From assembly GCF_004053875.1 (NCBI RefSeq), contig NZ_SBIP01000003.1, positions 620,001-684,000 on the forward strand: a stretch of DNA of 64,000 nt. Direction: 5' to 3'. Both the position numbers and the translations under genes were made by a program. This DNA comes from Neorhizobium lilium (lineage in GTDB: Bacteria > Pseudomonadota > Alphaproteobacteria > Rhizobiales > Rhizobiaceae). The notes below the pieces were generated by a model. The model had not been told where the DNA came from, searched no databases, and worked only from the letters and a program-made list of their open reading frames with translations. Shown piece by piece: positions 18,510 to 26,173 of the stretch. Each line of letters opens with the position of its first letter. Position 1 is the stretch's first letter.

Positions 18510-18647
18510 ATGGCCAAGGGCCAAGTACGTAGCAATCGCGAAACGCGAAAGCCTAAGAAGGACAAGGCGGCTCCTGCAGCCGTATCCACGCAGGGCTCTC
18601 AGGTGAAGCTTGCCGGCAGCACCGAGACGGGAAAGAAGTCCAAATAG
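18510..18647 (+). CDS. Small basic protein, unknown function
   Basis: 45 residues, strongly basic and hydrophilic (MAKGQVRSNRETRKPKKDKA, then an Ala/Ser/Thr-rich middle and a TGKKSK end). GAGGAGACAGCC precedes the ATG, and the gene is bounded by its own terminator, so it is very likely expressed. The composition suggests nucleic-acid or ribosome association, but there is no motif to name. Confidence 0.65.
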   Translation: MAKGQVRSNRETRKPKKDKAAPAAVSTQGSQVKLAGSTETGKKSK

Positions 18648-18651
18648 CTTC

Positions 18652-18676
18652 AAGGGCGGCACGTGCCGCCCTTTTG
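18652..18676 (+). terminator. Rho-independent terminator after the small basic protein gene
   Basis: AAGGGCGGCAC with GTGCCGCCCTT forms a perfect palindrome (18652-18673) followed by TTTT, beginning 5 bp after the stop. Confidence 0.85.
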
Positions 18677-18826
18677 CTTTCTGCAGGGCTTAGGGGCCGA
18701 TAGGACTGTTTCCATTTACCCTGAAGCGCCCCTAAAATGTGGAACGTGTGGGGAAGCTTCGTAGTTCTGGTACAGTAGAGGTGATATTCAGCCTCTGCGC
18801 ACAGGAAATAGGGCTTCGAAATTCAC

Positions 18827-19225
18827 ATGCGCGTACTTGTTGTCGAAGATGAATTCCTCCTCGCCATGAATCTCGAAAATATGCTGTCGGAACTCGGCCA
18901 TGAAGTCGTCGGATTGGCAAGCAACAAGCAAGAGGCGCTGGAGGTGGTCGATGGCGCCGAGATCGCCTTCGTCGATGTCCGCCTCAGCGACGGCGTGACG
19001 GGGCCTGAGATCGCCGAGACATTGAAGGCGCGTCATGGCGTGACCGTCGTCTTCACGACAGGCAATCCCGAAATGGTTCTGGAAAGCCGCGCCGGCGTCG
19101 GCGTGGTCAAGAAGCCTTACAGTGACAGCATAATCCGAGGAGCGCTTTCCTATGCGGCGGCTCGCCGCCAAGGACGACATGTCCCGGCCCCTGCCATGCT
19201 GACGCGCATTCCAGTCGCTATATGA
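18827..19225 (+). CDS. Single-domain response regulator
   Basis: 132 residues, essentially one receiver domain with no output domain. Acid pocket and strand 1 are MRVLVVEDEFLLAMN. The phospho-acceptor Asp is in IAFVDVRLSDG near residue 50, the Thr/Ser switch in VVFTTGNPE, and the conserved Lys in VVKKPYSD. Such proteins act as phosphorelay shuttles or by protein contact. It stands alone. A GGAAC box 80 bp upstream hints at general-stress (EcfG-type) control but the -10 match is poor. A partner kinase is not evident nearby. Confidence 0.88.
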   Translation: MRVLVVEDEFLLAMNLENMLSELGHEVVGLASNKQEALEVVDGAEIAFVDVRLSDGVTGPEIAETLKARHGVTVVFTTGNPEMVLESRAGVGVVKKPYSDSIIRGALSYAAARRQGRHVPAPAMLTRIPVAI

Positions 19226-19270
19226 CAGGTGACCTTGAAGTTTCAGCGGTGCAGGGGCGCCATCGCCCGC

Positions 19271-19537
19271 CTAATCTTTCAATGCCGGCTGCTTCTGGCT
19301 TGTCAGAACGAAATTGACCGCATCGCCGACAGTGAGAATTGTGTCGGCAGCGTCGTCTCTGATCTCGATGCCGAAAGCTTCCTCGATCTCCATCACGATC
19401 TGCACGACTTCAAGCGAGTCGGCTCCGAGATCGTCGGAGAAACTGGCAGTATCCACGACCTTGGTCGCGTCGAGGCCCAGCTGATCCATGATGATTTTGC
19501 GAACACGATCAGCCGTATCAGATTGGGTATTTGCCAT
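19271..19537 (-). CDS. Acyl carrier protein paralogue
   Basis: 88 residues from [20 protein letters not shown]. The phosphopantetheine attachment serine is in [22 protein letters not shown], followed by [17 protein letters not shown]. It differs from the essential AcpP of rhizobia (VELVMAFEEEFG core) and has a longer C-terminal tail ([11 protein letters not shown]). No fatty-acid or acyltransferase genes are adjacent, so it is probably a specialised or spare carrier rather than the housekeeping one. An in-frame upstream start would add six residues; 19537 fits the family better. Confidence 0.88.
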   Translation of the reverse strand: MANTQSDTADRVRKIIMDQLGLDATKVVDTASFSDDLGADSLEVVQIVMEIEEAFGIEIRDDAADTILTVGDAVNFVLTSQKQPALKD

Positions 19538-19673
19538 AATGGTCCTTGCCTGCAAATGAGAGGTTACGCCTCTCCGTTCCGCCCCAGCTCTTGTTCCAGT
19601 GGCGGTTTTGTACAGGTAGGATGGAAATAGGCATTTGTCGACCAGCCTGGAAATTTATCCGGCGTTCGATCAA

Positions 19674-19865
19674 CTAACGGTTTGGATTACCTGAGGAAAA
19701 AGGCGCCTCGACAAGATCGTTCGTACCCTCGGGTGGAGCGGGATCGTTCTCGTTCGCAGGCAGGTCGGGTTCGAAGAGAGGTTGTTCAGACAGCTGCTTG
19801 GCAGCGGCAGCCAGTGCCGCAAGCTGTTGTGCAATTTCCGAAAGTTGAGCCGAAGGGTCGTCCAT
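19674..19865 (-). CDS. Hypothetical 63-residue acidic protein
   Basis: A small frame starting MDDPSAQLSEIAQQLAALAA after AAGGAAG at suitable spacing. It has an N-terminal amphipathic helix rich in Ala, Gln and Leu and a Pro/Glu/Asn-rich tail (FEPDLPANENDPAPPEGTND). No cysteines, membrane segment or known motif. Short coiled-coil-like helices of this kind occur in many small rhizobial proteins. Confidence 0.45.
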   Translation of the reverse strand: MDDPSAQLSEIAQQLAALAAAAKQLSEQPLFEPDLPANENDPAPPEGTNDLVEAPFSSGNPNR

Positions 19866-20286
19866 TGCATCTTCCTTGTTGGGCGCAGAGCTAGGCCGAT
19901 TTCTGGCTTCGGCAAGGTAAGTCATCGCGAGGGCAGGAGTTCGATTGGGGGACAGAACTCTTTTCGGGGGACGGGGCACTGCCCTCGCGACACCCACCTA
20001 ACGGGGAAGGAGGAAGAAAGTTTCATCCCGCACCAAACTAAAGTAGCGCCGCGCCGAACTCGGTATTCTTATCGGCTTTGTGCTGCCCGATAGCGGAAAA
20101 CCCTCTTGAAGGTGGGGTCGATTGTCCCCATCTAAATCGTAACTTCTTCATCTATCAACCAACAAGAACGCCCGGCGCGATCCGCCCGCGACGGCGTGCG
20201 CGCGGGTGAGCACAGAAAATTTTCTGTTGCTCCCCGCGTTGCGGAACCGACTGCCCTCCTGCCTGTTTGGCTTCTTCGGAGGAGCA
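19866..20286. other. Intergenic region with a near-perfect palindrome
   Basis: No convincing gene. A 16-bp perfect palindrome, ACAGAAAATTTTCTGT (20212-20227), extended on both sides by GAGC and GCTC with a one-base offset, lies about 60 bp upstream of the small gene at 20287. The stretch between 19998 and 20200 shows nothing I can name. Confidence 0.4.
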
Positions 20287-20364
20287 ATGCCTGAAAACAT
20301 CGAGACATTCTTGTTGGTCGCGTTCGTCGTGTCGCTGCTGGCCGCCGGAGCAGTGCTCAGATAA
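20287..20364 (+). CDS. 25-residue membrane peptide
   Basis: ATG at 20287 follows GGAGGAGCA, an excellent ribosome-binding site. The peptide is MPENIETFLLVAFVVSLLAA followed by GAVLR: a short acidic head and one transmembrane helix. Strong translation signal plus helix supports a real small protein. Function unknown. Confidence 0.5.
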   Translation: MPENIETFLLVAFVVSLLAAGAVLR

Positions 20365-20440
20365 TGGCGATACCGCCCCCGCAGGCCTGCCGGTATCGTC
20401 CAAGCCTTGCCGATCATTCTCCCGCGCCTAGGTTACCCTT

Positions 20441-20608
20441 ATGTCCAATAATGCCCCTCAGAAGATCACCTCGGCCGACCGCAAGCGCCTTGCAGCCGAA
20501 CAGACCAACCAGACTGCCCGGTCAACCGCCGAAGCGGAAAAGAAGGCCAGGGACGAGAAAACCGCTCGTCTTCGCGCGATCCGGCTCGGCAAGGACAAAG
20601 ATTCCTAG
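20441..20608 (+). CDS. Small charged helical protein
   Basis: 55 residues with high charge and predicted continuous helix (ADRKRLAAEQTNQTARSTAE, then AEKKARDEKTARLRAIRLGK). No hydrophobic segment. Charged helical proteins of this size are common in rhizobia and unannotated. It is convergent with the DMT transporter gene 28 bp away. Confidence 0.55.
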   Translation: MSNNAPQKITSADRKRLAAEQTNQTARSTAEAEKKARDEKTARLRAIRLGKDKDS

Positions 20609-20636
20609 TCGATCAGTCCAGAAGCCAAGTCTTGAA

Positions 20637-21518
20637 TCAGGGTGGCGTTGCGCGAATGCAGCCGGCATTCGGCCGGCGCAGGTTAAACAGATTGCCCGCA
20701 AGGATCAGCACCGCCCCGAGCGCCGTTATTCCATCCACCACTTCCGCATAAAGCAGGTAGCCGAGCAGGGCCGACAGCGGCACTCGCAGGTAATCCATCG
20801 GCATGGCGACGGTGGCATCGGCATGGGCGAGTGCCGTTGCCATGCAGTAATGGGCAAAGGTTCCGGTAAAGGCGATCAGAAAGATCCAAGGCCAGAGACC
20901 GGCCGATGGCCAGGTCCAGACCCGTAGCGCCGGCACAAGCCCGACGACGGACTGGATGATGAGCATCCAGAAGATGATCTTGGTCGCACTGTCCGAGCGT
21001 GTCAGGAATTTGGTGGTGATGAAGGAGATGGCGAAGACGAAGGCCGCGCCGAGCACGATCAGATGGCCCGGGTTGAGCGGTGCGGCACCCGGCCGCAGGA
21101 TCAGCACGACCCCGACGAGCCCGAACAGAATCGCGACGATCTTGCGCCATGTCAGCCGCTCGCCGAGGAAACCGGCGGCCATGATGGCAGCCCAGGTCGG
21201 CGCCGTGAACTCGATGGCGATGACCTGGGCCATCGGGATCATCGTGAGACCCATCAGCCAGGCGAACTGGCCGATATAATGCGCGACGTTGCGGCCGATA
21301 TGGCTACGCAGAATGCGGGTGCCCATCCCCCGGATACCACCCTCGCGATAGACGAGCGGCAGGAGCATGAAGAAGGCGATGACGGAGCGCATCTCCATCA
21401 CTTGGAAAACGTCGATCTCGCGTGTAATGGCACGACCCGAAACCGCCATCAGCAGAAGCAGGGCGATCGACGCCATCATCCACCCTGCCGCCTTCATGGT
21501 CGATCGACTATTTTCCAC
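20637..21518 (-). CDS. DMT-superfamily (EamA) permease
   Basis: Inner-membrane exporter-type permease of 293 residues with ten predicted helices in two EamA repeats. Repeat 1 includes RSHIGRNVAHYIGQFAWLMG and IAIEFTAPTWAAIMAAGFLGERLTWRK (helices 3-5). Repeat 2 includes SAGLWPWIFLIAFTGTFAHY and the LRVPLSALLGYLLYAEVVDG helix. The ligand is unknown. It is unlinked to an obvious regulator. The first ATG is used; a second, seven codons inside, is possible. Confidence 0.88.
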   Translation of the reverse strand: MENSRSTMKAAGWMMASIALLLLMAVSGRAITREIDVFQVMEMRSVIAFFMLLPLVYREGGIRGMGTRILRSHIGRNVAHYIGQFAWLMGLTMIPMAQVIAIEFTAPTWAAIMAAGFLGERLTWRKIVAILFGLVGVVLILRPGAAPLNPGHLIVLGAAFVFAISFITTKFLTRSDSATKIIFWMLIIQSVVGLVPALRVWTWPSAGLWPWIFLIAFTGTFAHYCMATALAHADATVAMPMDYLRVPLSALLGYLLYAEVVDGITALGAVLILAGNLFNLRRPNAGCIRATPP

Positions 21519-21739
21519 CTATGCCTCCCCCGGGCCCGGAACGGTCGGCAGTAGGTCGTCACCAATCAAATCAGCCTTGGGCCGCCGCTCGGCGGTAGAT
21601 AGAACCGAATGCCCCCTAAGGGATAGATTCGTTTCGTCGTTTGCAAACATGCGTGGCAGGCAAGCCACGCCCCAAGCCCCGAATGTCGATTGGTTTTGGA
21701 GCTATGACGCAGAAGACCATGCACCCCATCGTTTGACGA

Positions 21740-22468
21740 TCAGGCTGCAGGCTCCTGCTCCACGAGATAGCGCAGCCACACCGTTCCACCTTCGAGCGTC
21801 TCCGTCAGCACGTGACGAAGGGACTTGCCTGCTGCGGGTTTTTCATCCGGCCCGCCAAGATACTCGAAAATGCTCGGTATGCCGGAAAGCCCGTCTATGC
21901 CGGGGTAGACGAGCAGGCTGATCTCGTTGATCAGCCCAGCCTTCAGGAACGCCCCGTTGATGGTGCCGCCGCCCTGCAGACAAAGCCGCTCGACCTGAAA
22001 TGCCTCCCCAATCGCCTCCAGGGCATGGCCCAACCCCATTTCGCGGTCTTTGGCAAAAACATAGGAGACGCCGATGGAGTGCAATTCGGCAAGGTAGCTG
22101 TCTGACACGCCGGGTCCCAAAATGGCGACGATATGATCGCCTTCGGCATTGTCCTTATCGTAGTGAAGCTTCCCCTGCAGGTCGACGCCGACGGCAAGCG
22201 CACGGCCTCTGCGATCCGCAAAATGGTTCTCCCGCGGCCCGGCCGGATGTACCTCAGGGGTTGCCGTCTCCGGCGCCCGCTCTTCGGCGTAGTAGCTCAT
22301 TGTCTTGCGGCCGACGATCCATCCCGCGGTGTCGAGCCGTTTGTAGATCTCGTTGTAATGGCCGCTTAGAATCGCCGGTTCGATGCCGGATGCCGGCTTG
22401 GTCCAGCGATCAAGCAGTTGTCGGCCATCGACCGAGCTTGTCATGTGGCATATGATGCGTGGGCGCAT
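21740..22468 (-). CDS. RibD C-terminal-like (dihydrofolate-reductase-fold) reductase
   Basis: NADPH-dependent reductase of the RibD_C/DHFR fold, 242 residues. Visible features are the N-terminal strand RPRIICHMTSSVDGR, KTMSYYAEE in the active-site loop, VAILGPGVSDSYLAELHSIG, and RLCLQGGGTINGAFLKAGLI near residue 165, which is the conserved GGGxxN cofactor-binding segment. It lacks the deaminase domain of RibD. It lies 9 bp downstream of a cupin gene on the same strand, so the two are likely one operon. The substrate is unknown; stand-alone members are often linked to small-molecule detoxification. Confidence 0.85.
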   Translation of the reverse strand: MRPRIICHMTSSVDGRQLLDRWTKPASGIEPAILSGHYNEIYKRLDTAGWIVGRKTMSYYAEERAPETATPEVHPAGPRENHFADRRGRALAVGVDLQGKLHYDKDNAEGDHIVAILGPGVSDSYLAELHSIGVSYVFAKDREMGLGHALEAIGEAFQVERLCLQGGGTINGAFLKAGLINEISLLVYPGIDGLSGIPSIFEYLGGPDEKPAAGKSLRHVLTETLEGGTVWLRYLVEQEPAA

Positions 22469-22477
22469 GCGTCGTCC

Positions 22478-22876
22478 TTAGATTGCCTGATATTGCTGGT
22501 CGCTAACGTGCTCCATCCAGTCCACGACCTTTCCGTCGAGGTTTTCCTGGATGGCGATATGGGTCATCGCAGTGGTTGGGGAGGCGCCGTGCCAATGCTT
22601 TTCGCCCGGCTCGAACCAGACGACATCACCTGGACGGATCTCCTCGACCGGGCCGCCCTCGCGCTGCGCCAGACCGAAGCCCGCCGTCACGATCAAGGTT
22701 TGCCCAAGCGGATGCGTGTGCCAGGCGGTGCGGGCGCCGGGCTCGAACGTTACCGCCGCCGAGGCAGATCTGCGTGAGTCATTGGCCGCAAACAGCGGGT
22801 CAATCCGCACGATTCCGGTAAACCAGTCCGATGGACCTTTCGCAGATGGCTGCGAGCCGTTCCTGTCGATCTTCAC
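22478..22876 (-). CDS. Cupin-domain protein (GTG start)
   Basis: 132 residues. Start GTG at 22876 ([19 protein letters not shown] when read as Met) follows GGAG with 8-base spacing; a longer start at 22933 would add 19 unrelated residues. The single cupin barrel has metal ligands in [13 protein letters not shown] (motif 1) and the conserved PGEKHWHG (motif 2), and the sequence is like the small cupins fused or adjacent to carboxymuconolactone-type enzymes. It is the first gene of a two-gene operon with the RibD-like reductase. Likely a manganese- or iron-dependent enzyme of unknown substrate. Confidence 0.85.
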   Translation of the reverse strand: MKIDRNGSQPSAKGPSDWFTGIVRIDPLFAANDSRRSASAAVTFEPGARTAWHTHPLGQTLIVTAGFGLAQREGGPVEEIRPGDVVWFEPGEKHWHGASPTTAMTHIAIQENLDGKVVDWMEHVSDQQYQAI

Positions 22877-23181
22877 GCCTGTTCTCCTTTGCCGACGGAC
22901 CTCGGCCTCCGTCGAGCGGATATATAGGGGCACGGTTTAGGAAGATCAGTCTCCGGTCGTAACAGCGCGCATACAAATCGACGTGAAGCAGCGGCTTGCC
23001 TTATTCTCATGAAGCGATCGCTTCGGAATCTGCAACGCCAACGGCATCCCACTGAACGATTAACGAGACGCGGAATGACCAGCGCGAACAGCGATCCAAG
23101 CCAGATGTAGGGCACAGATTTGCGGTTCCGCCGATCTGGGGTTTAATGTCTTGCCTGCTGACCTTGAGGAGGAGACGCGGA

Positions 23182-23574
23182 ATGGATCGATTTACCGGCG
23201 GTTGCCTATGCGGCAATGTTCGGGTCGTGGCGACGGGGCAACCCTATCGGGTCGGCCTCTGTCACTGTCTCGACTGCCGCAAGCATCATGGAGCCCTGTT
23301 TCATGCGTCCGCCATCTTCCCGGCAGATGCCGTGACGGTAGAGGGTGAAACAGGCGAATATTCCGGGCGTCATTTCTGTCCCCGTTGCGGTTCCCCGGTC
23401 TTCGGACGCTCAGGCGACGAGGTGGAAGTCAACCTGGGAGCGCTTGACGCCCAGGATCAATTTCAGCCGACCTACGAACTCTGGTCGATACGCCGCGAAT
23501 CCTGGCTGCCGCCCTTTCCGGTCAAGCACAGTTACGAGCACAATCGGGAGAGCTCGGGCCGGACGGAGGAATGA
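23182..23574 (+). CDS. GFA (CENP-V) family zinc protein
   Basis: 130-residue protein of the glutathione-dependent formaldehyde-activating enzyme fold. The zinc-binding cysteines are all present: GGCLCGNVRV near the start, GLCHCLDCRKHHGALF, and FCPRCGSPVFGR. Most members of this family have no tested activity, so the formaldehyde role is only the family label. AGGAGGAG precedes the ATG at 23182. It is the last host gene before the integrated element. Confidence 0.88.
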   Translation: MDRFTGGCLCGNVRVVATGQPYRVGLCHCLDCRKHHGALFHASAIFPADAVTVEGETGEYSGRHFCPRCGSPVFGRSGDEVEVNLGALDAQDQFQPTYELWSIRRESWLPPFPVKHSYEHNRESSGRTEE

Positions 23575-23627
23575 CTGTTGGGAAGGGAGCCGTGCTACGG
23601 AAAGCTCGAATAAAGCAGAAAAAAGAT

Positions 23628-23644
23628 TGGCTGGGGAACCTGGA
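23628..23644. repeat. attL: 17-bp direct repeat of the tRNA-Gln 3' end
   Basis: TGGCTGGGGAACCTGGA is identical to 32371-32387, where it forms the 3' end (CCA, discriminator, acceptor and part of the T arm) of tRNA-Gln. The bases on either side differ. It lies 118 bp upstream of the integrase gene, as expected for the left attachment site of an element that entered the tRNA gene. Confidence 0.85.
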
Positions 23645-23762
23645 CAGTATTCCAACAAAAACTAAATGCCTAATTTGCTTAAGATAATTGATTTCATTGA
23701 CCTATTTTGAAGATAGTTGTAACACATGGCTGTAACACAAAGTCAGTCCACGTGGGGCAACT

Positions 23763-25559
23763 ATGGCACGTATAAGCTTTCTTCTTCGTCGCGGTGCAAG
23801 CTACTATGCAAGGACGCGCGTCCCCTTGGATCTTGTCGATATTGTCGGGAAGAAGGAGCTTGTGAAGGCCCTCGGCACGAAGGAAGAATCTGAAGCTAAG
23901 CGCCGGTTAGGTGCGGTCACGGAAGCGTGGCGTCTCGAGTTTGAAGACTTACGCGCCAGGCGCACTATGGCTGCCGACGATAAGGCCGATGCAGTTTGGC
24001 AGCACTACAACGCCGTGATTGATCGCGATGAGCAGTCCCGGCAGTCGATGCCGAACCAGGCCGACATTGACGAGGCCAGCCGCCAGGTGTTCGAGCGCGC
24101 ACGGCGCGGGGAAGTCTCATCGACCAGCCCGCTCGCGATCCTCGATGCCACGCTTGACGTGCAGGTTCTCCAGCGCGCCCGTGAGTTTGACGCTTTTGCC
24201 CGTCGTGTGAAGCTGGACAACATGCGAAAGCACCTTATTGCAGGCGAGACGGCGCTTATTGCCCATGAAGTCGATGACTTTACCGCGCGGAACCGCCTGC
24301 TTGTGGATCGGACAAACCCCGATTGGCAGGACAGCGCCCGCCAGATGCGTGCAGAGATTGAAGGGCTTCAGCGCAGCTTTGAGCGCGACCAGGGCGACTA
24401 TTCCGGCGTGCCGCGCGACCCTATCGTAAAGCCTGTCACCGGCAGCGCACGCGAGACGGCAGCGCAGGGTGAAAGCATCATGGAGCTGTTCGAGAATTAC
24501 GCTCGTGAGAACCCTAGGCAGATCAAGCCAGACACGCTCGCCCAGGCGCGCCGTGACGTGGGGCTCTTTGTCGAATACGTCGGCAGCACGTTTCCGGTGC
24601 ATCGGATCGACAAGAAGGCCGTGCGCGAGTGGAAGGCGCTCTTGATGCGGTTCCCGGTCAAGGCGAAGGAGTCCAAGGCATTCGAGGGCATGACCCTTCC
24701 GCAGATCGTCAAGCATAACGAAACGGTCGGCAAGCCCGCGATCAACGCCAAGACCGTCAACCGCTACCTGGCCGGCTTCAGCGCTTTTTGCACCTGGTTG
24801 ACGAACCACGGCTATCTTCAGCAGAACCCGGCTGCCGATATGTTCCTGAAGAAGTCGAAGGAGAAGACCACGAAGCCGTTCAGCGTTGACGACATGAACA
24901 AGCTGTTCAAGTCGCCGCTGTTTGCCGGATGCCAGAGTGCGGCCGAATGGCGGCTCATCGCGAGACCTGGCAACGTGAAGATTCGCGACCATCGTTATTG
25001 GGTGCCGCTCATTATGCTCTATTCCGGCGCGCGGCCGGCAGAGATCGCGCAGCTTTCCCTTGATGACGTGCGCCAGGAACACGGCCATTGGATTTTCCAT
25101 ATCACCACGGAAGGCGACGGCGACAAGAGCGTGAAGACTGAAGGCTCTATGCGTGTCGTGCCGGTTCACCAGGAGTTGGTGAAGCTCGGCTTTCTCGACT
25201 ACCACGCCGGCATGAAGAAGGCCGGCCAGGGCAGGCTATTCCCGCTCGCCGAACGGAACGCACGCGGCCAGATGATTGCGGATTACAGCCGCGAGTTTGG
25301 CCGCTACCTCATCAAGCTCGGCATGAAGGAAGGGCGCGGGCTGTCACTCTACAGCTTCCGCCATGGTGCAGCCGATGCACTCCGCCGTGCCGGCCACTTA
25401 GATGAGCAGTTTGGGTTTATCCTCGGCCATACGTCCGCGACCATTACGCAGCGTCACGGGACATTGCCGCAAGGGATGCTTGAGCAGCGTGTCGAACTAG
25501 TCAACTCGATTGGCTATCCCGGTTTGATCTTGCTGCATTTATACGACGCGTCACGTTAA
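23763..25559 (+). CDS. Tyrosine recombinase/integrase, probable nucleophile substitution
   Basis: Site-specific recombinase of 598 residues that would integrate the element into tRNA-Gln. The N-terminus (MARISFLLRRGASYYARTRV) is of the DUF6538 type, then a core-binding region near 235-370, and the catalytic domain from about 375. Catalytic residues seen are R424 (YSGARPAEIAQ), R533 with H534 (SLYSFRHGAAD) and H556 (ILGHTSAT). Nine residues after H556, where the nucleophilic Tyr is expected, the sequence is TQRHG: codon 565 is CAC, one base from TAC. The box-II HxxR histidine position also reads Tyr (YSFR). The element may thus be immobile by its own enzyme. Confidence 0.9.
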   Translation: MARISFLLRRGASYYARTRVPLDLVDIVGKKELVKALGTKEESEAKRRLGAVTEAWRLEFEDLRARRTMAADDKADAVWQHYNAVIDRDEQSRQSMPNQADIDEASRQVFERARRGEVSSTSPLAILDATLDVQVLQRAREFDAFARRVKLDNMRKHLIAGETALIAHEVDDFTARNRLLVDRTNPDWQDSARQMRAEIEGLQRSFERDQGDYSGVPRDPIVKPVTGSARETAAQGESIMELFENYARENPRQIKPDTLAQARRDVGLFVEYVGSTFPVHRIDKKAVREWKALLMRFPVKAKESKAFEGMTLPQIVKHNETVGKPAINAKTVNRYLAGFSAFCTWLTNHGYLQQNPAADMFLKKSKEKTTKPFSVDDMNKLFKSPLFAGCQSAAEWRLIARPGNVKIRDHRYWVPLIMLYSGARPAEIAQLSLDDVRQEHGHWIFHITTEGDGDKSVKTEGSMRVVPVHQELVKLGFLDYHAGMKKAGQGRLFPLAERNARGQMIADYSREFGRYLIKLGMKEGRGLSLYSFRHGAADALRRAGHLDEQFGFILGHTSATITQRHGTLPQGMLEQRVELVNSIGYPGLILLHLYDASR

Positions 25560-25625
25560 GGTTGCGGAAATGGTTTTAACCTATCGCGGTGCTCGGAAAA
25601 ATTCGTAACAACCGCAGGGCTATCC

Positions 25626-26069
25626 ATGAGCGATTTAGTTAAAGCCGCAGAGATAACGCAGAAGGAGGGGATCTCTCCAAAGGATAGATTAAAGAACGCC
25701 TCAGACTATGCGGGGGCGATAAACAGAATGGTTTTTCTCTGGGGAGCGGTCCTGTTCTGTGTTTACTCTCTGAGGAATTGGAGCATTTCATTTCTAACAT
25801 TCAGTTACAGTTTAGATTATTTGGGATTTTTCGCAATTTTATCCGTGGCAATCTATTTGGCAGTAGTCCTTTGGCTGATTGCGAAAGAGCTTGTAATCTA
25901 CACATTCTCAGTCTCGCTAAAAAAGTTGCCATTGATGTCGGAGAAAATTTGGAGAGACACAACGCCAAGCGTGAGAGTGAGATGGACCTGGCTCACCGCT
26001 TTTTTCTGCCTCATGTTGGCCGGTTTGTCGGTCGCTACCCTTAAGTTTCTTTTTCTGATTGCGCGCTAA
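25626..26069 (+). CDS. Three-helix membrane protein of the element, unknown function
   Basis: 147 residues, AT-rich compared with the flanks. Hydrophobic helices lie near residues 34-50 (MVFLWGAVLFCVYSL), 62-90 (YLGFFAILSVAIYLAVVLWL) and 120-145 (LTAFFCLMLAGLSVATLKFL), separated by charged loops. It is 66 bp after the integrase and on the same strand. A small multi-helix protein in an integrated element could be a holin-like, superinfection-exclusion or effector protein; the sequence does not decide. Confidence 0.65.
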   Translation: MSDLVKAAEITQKEGISPKDRLKNASDYAGAINRMVFLWGAVLFCVYSLRNWSISFLTFSYSLDYLGFFAILSVAIYLAVVLWLIAKELVIYTFSVSLKKLPLMSEKIWRDTTPSVRVRWTWLTAFFCLMLAGLSVATLKFLFLIAR

Positions 26070-26147
26070 CAGGTAGGACAATAGGCCTAAGTAGGAAAAA
26101 ATACCTAATAAGGGATTCACAAGTGATTCCTGATGTGAGATGATTCG

Positions 26148-26164
26148 CCTCAAGTTAATTGAGG
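26148..26164 (+). promoter_or_regulatory. Hairpin covering the ribosome-binding site of the chimeric phage gene
   Basis: CCTCAA (26148-26153) pairs with TTGAGG (26159-26164). The GAGG of the right arm is the likely ribosome-binding site for the start at 26174, so the hairpin could mask it. It is short, and function is inferred. Confidence 0.35.
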
Positions 26165-26173
26165 ACGGAATGA

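Noticed and set aside
18741-18766. Possible EcfG general-stress promoter (GGAAC-17-AGTT) for the single-domain response regulator
   Set aside because: The -35 box fits but the -10 box should be CGTT-like; one short match is not enough to claim it.
24117-25205. A 362-codon frame antisense to the integrase
   Set aside because: No family pattern; the integrase on the plus strand shows recombinase motifs.
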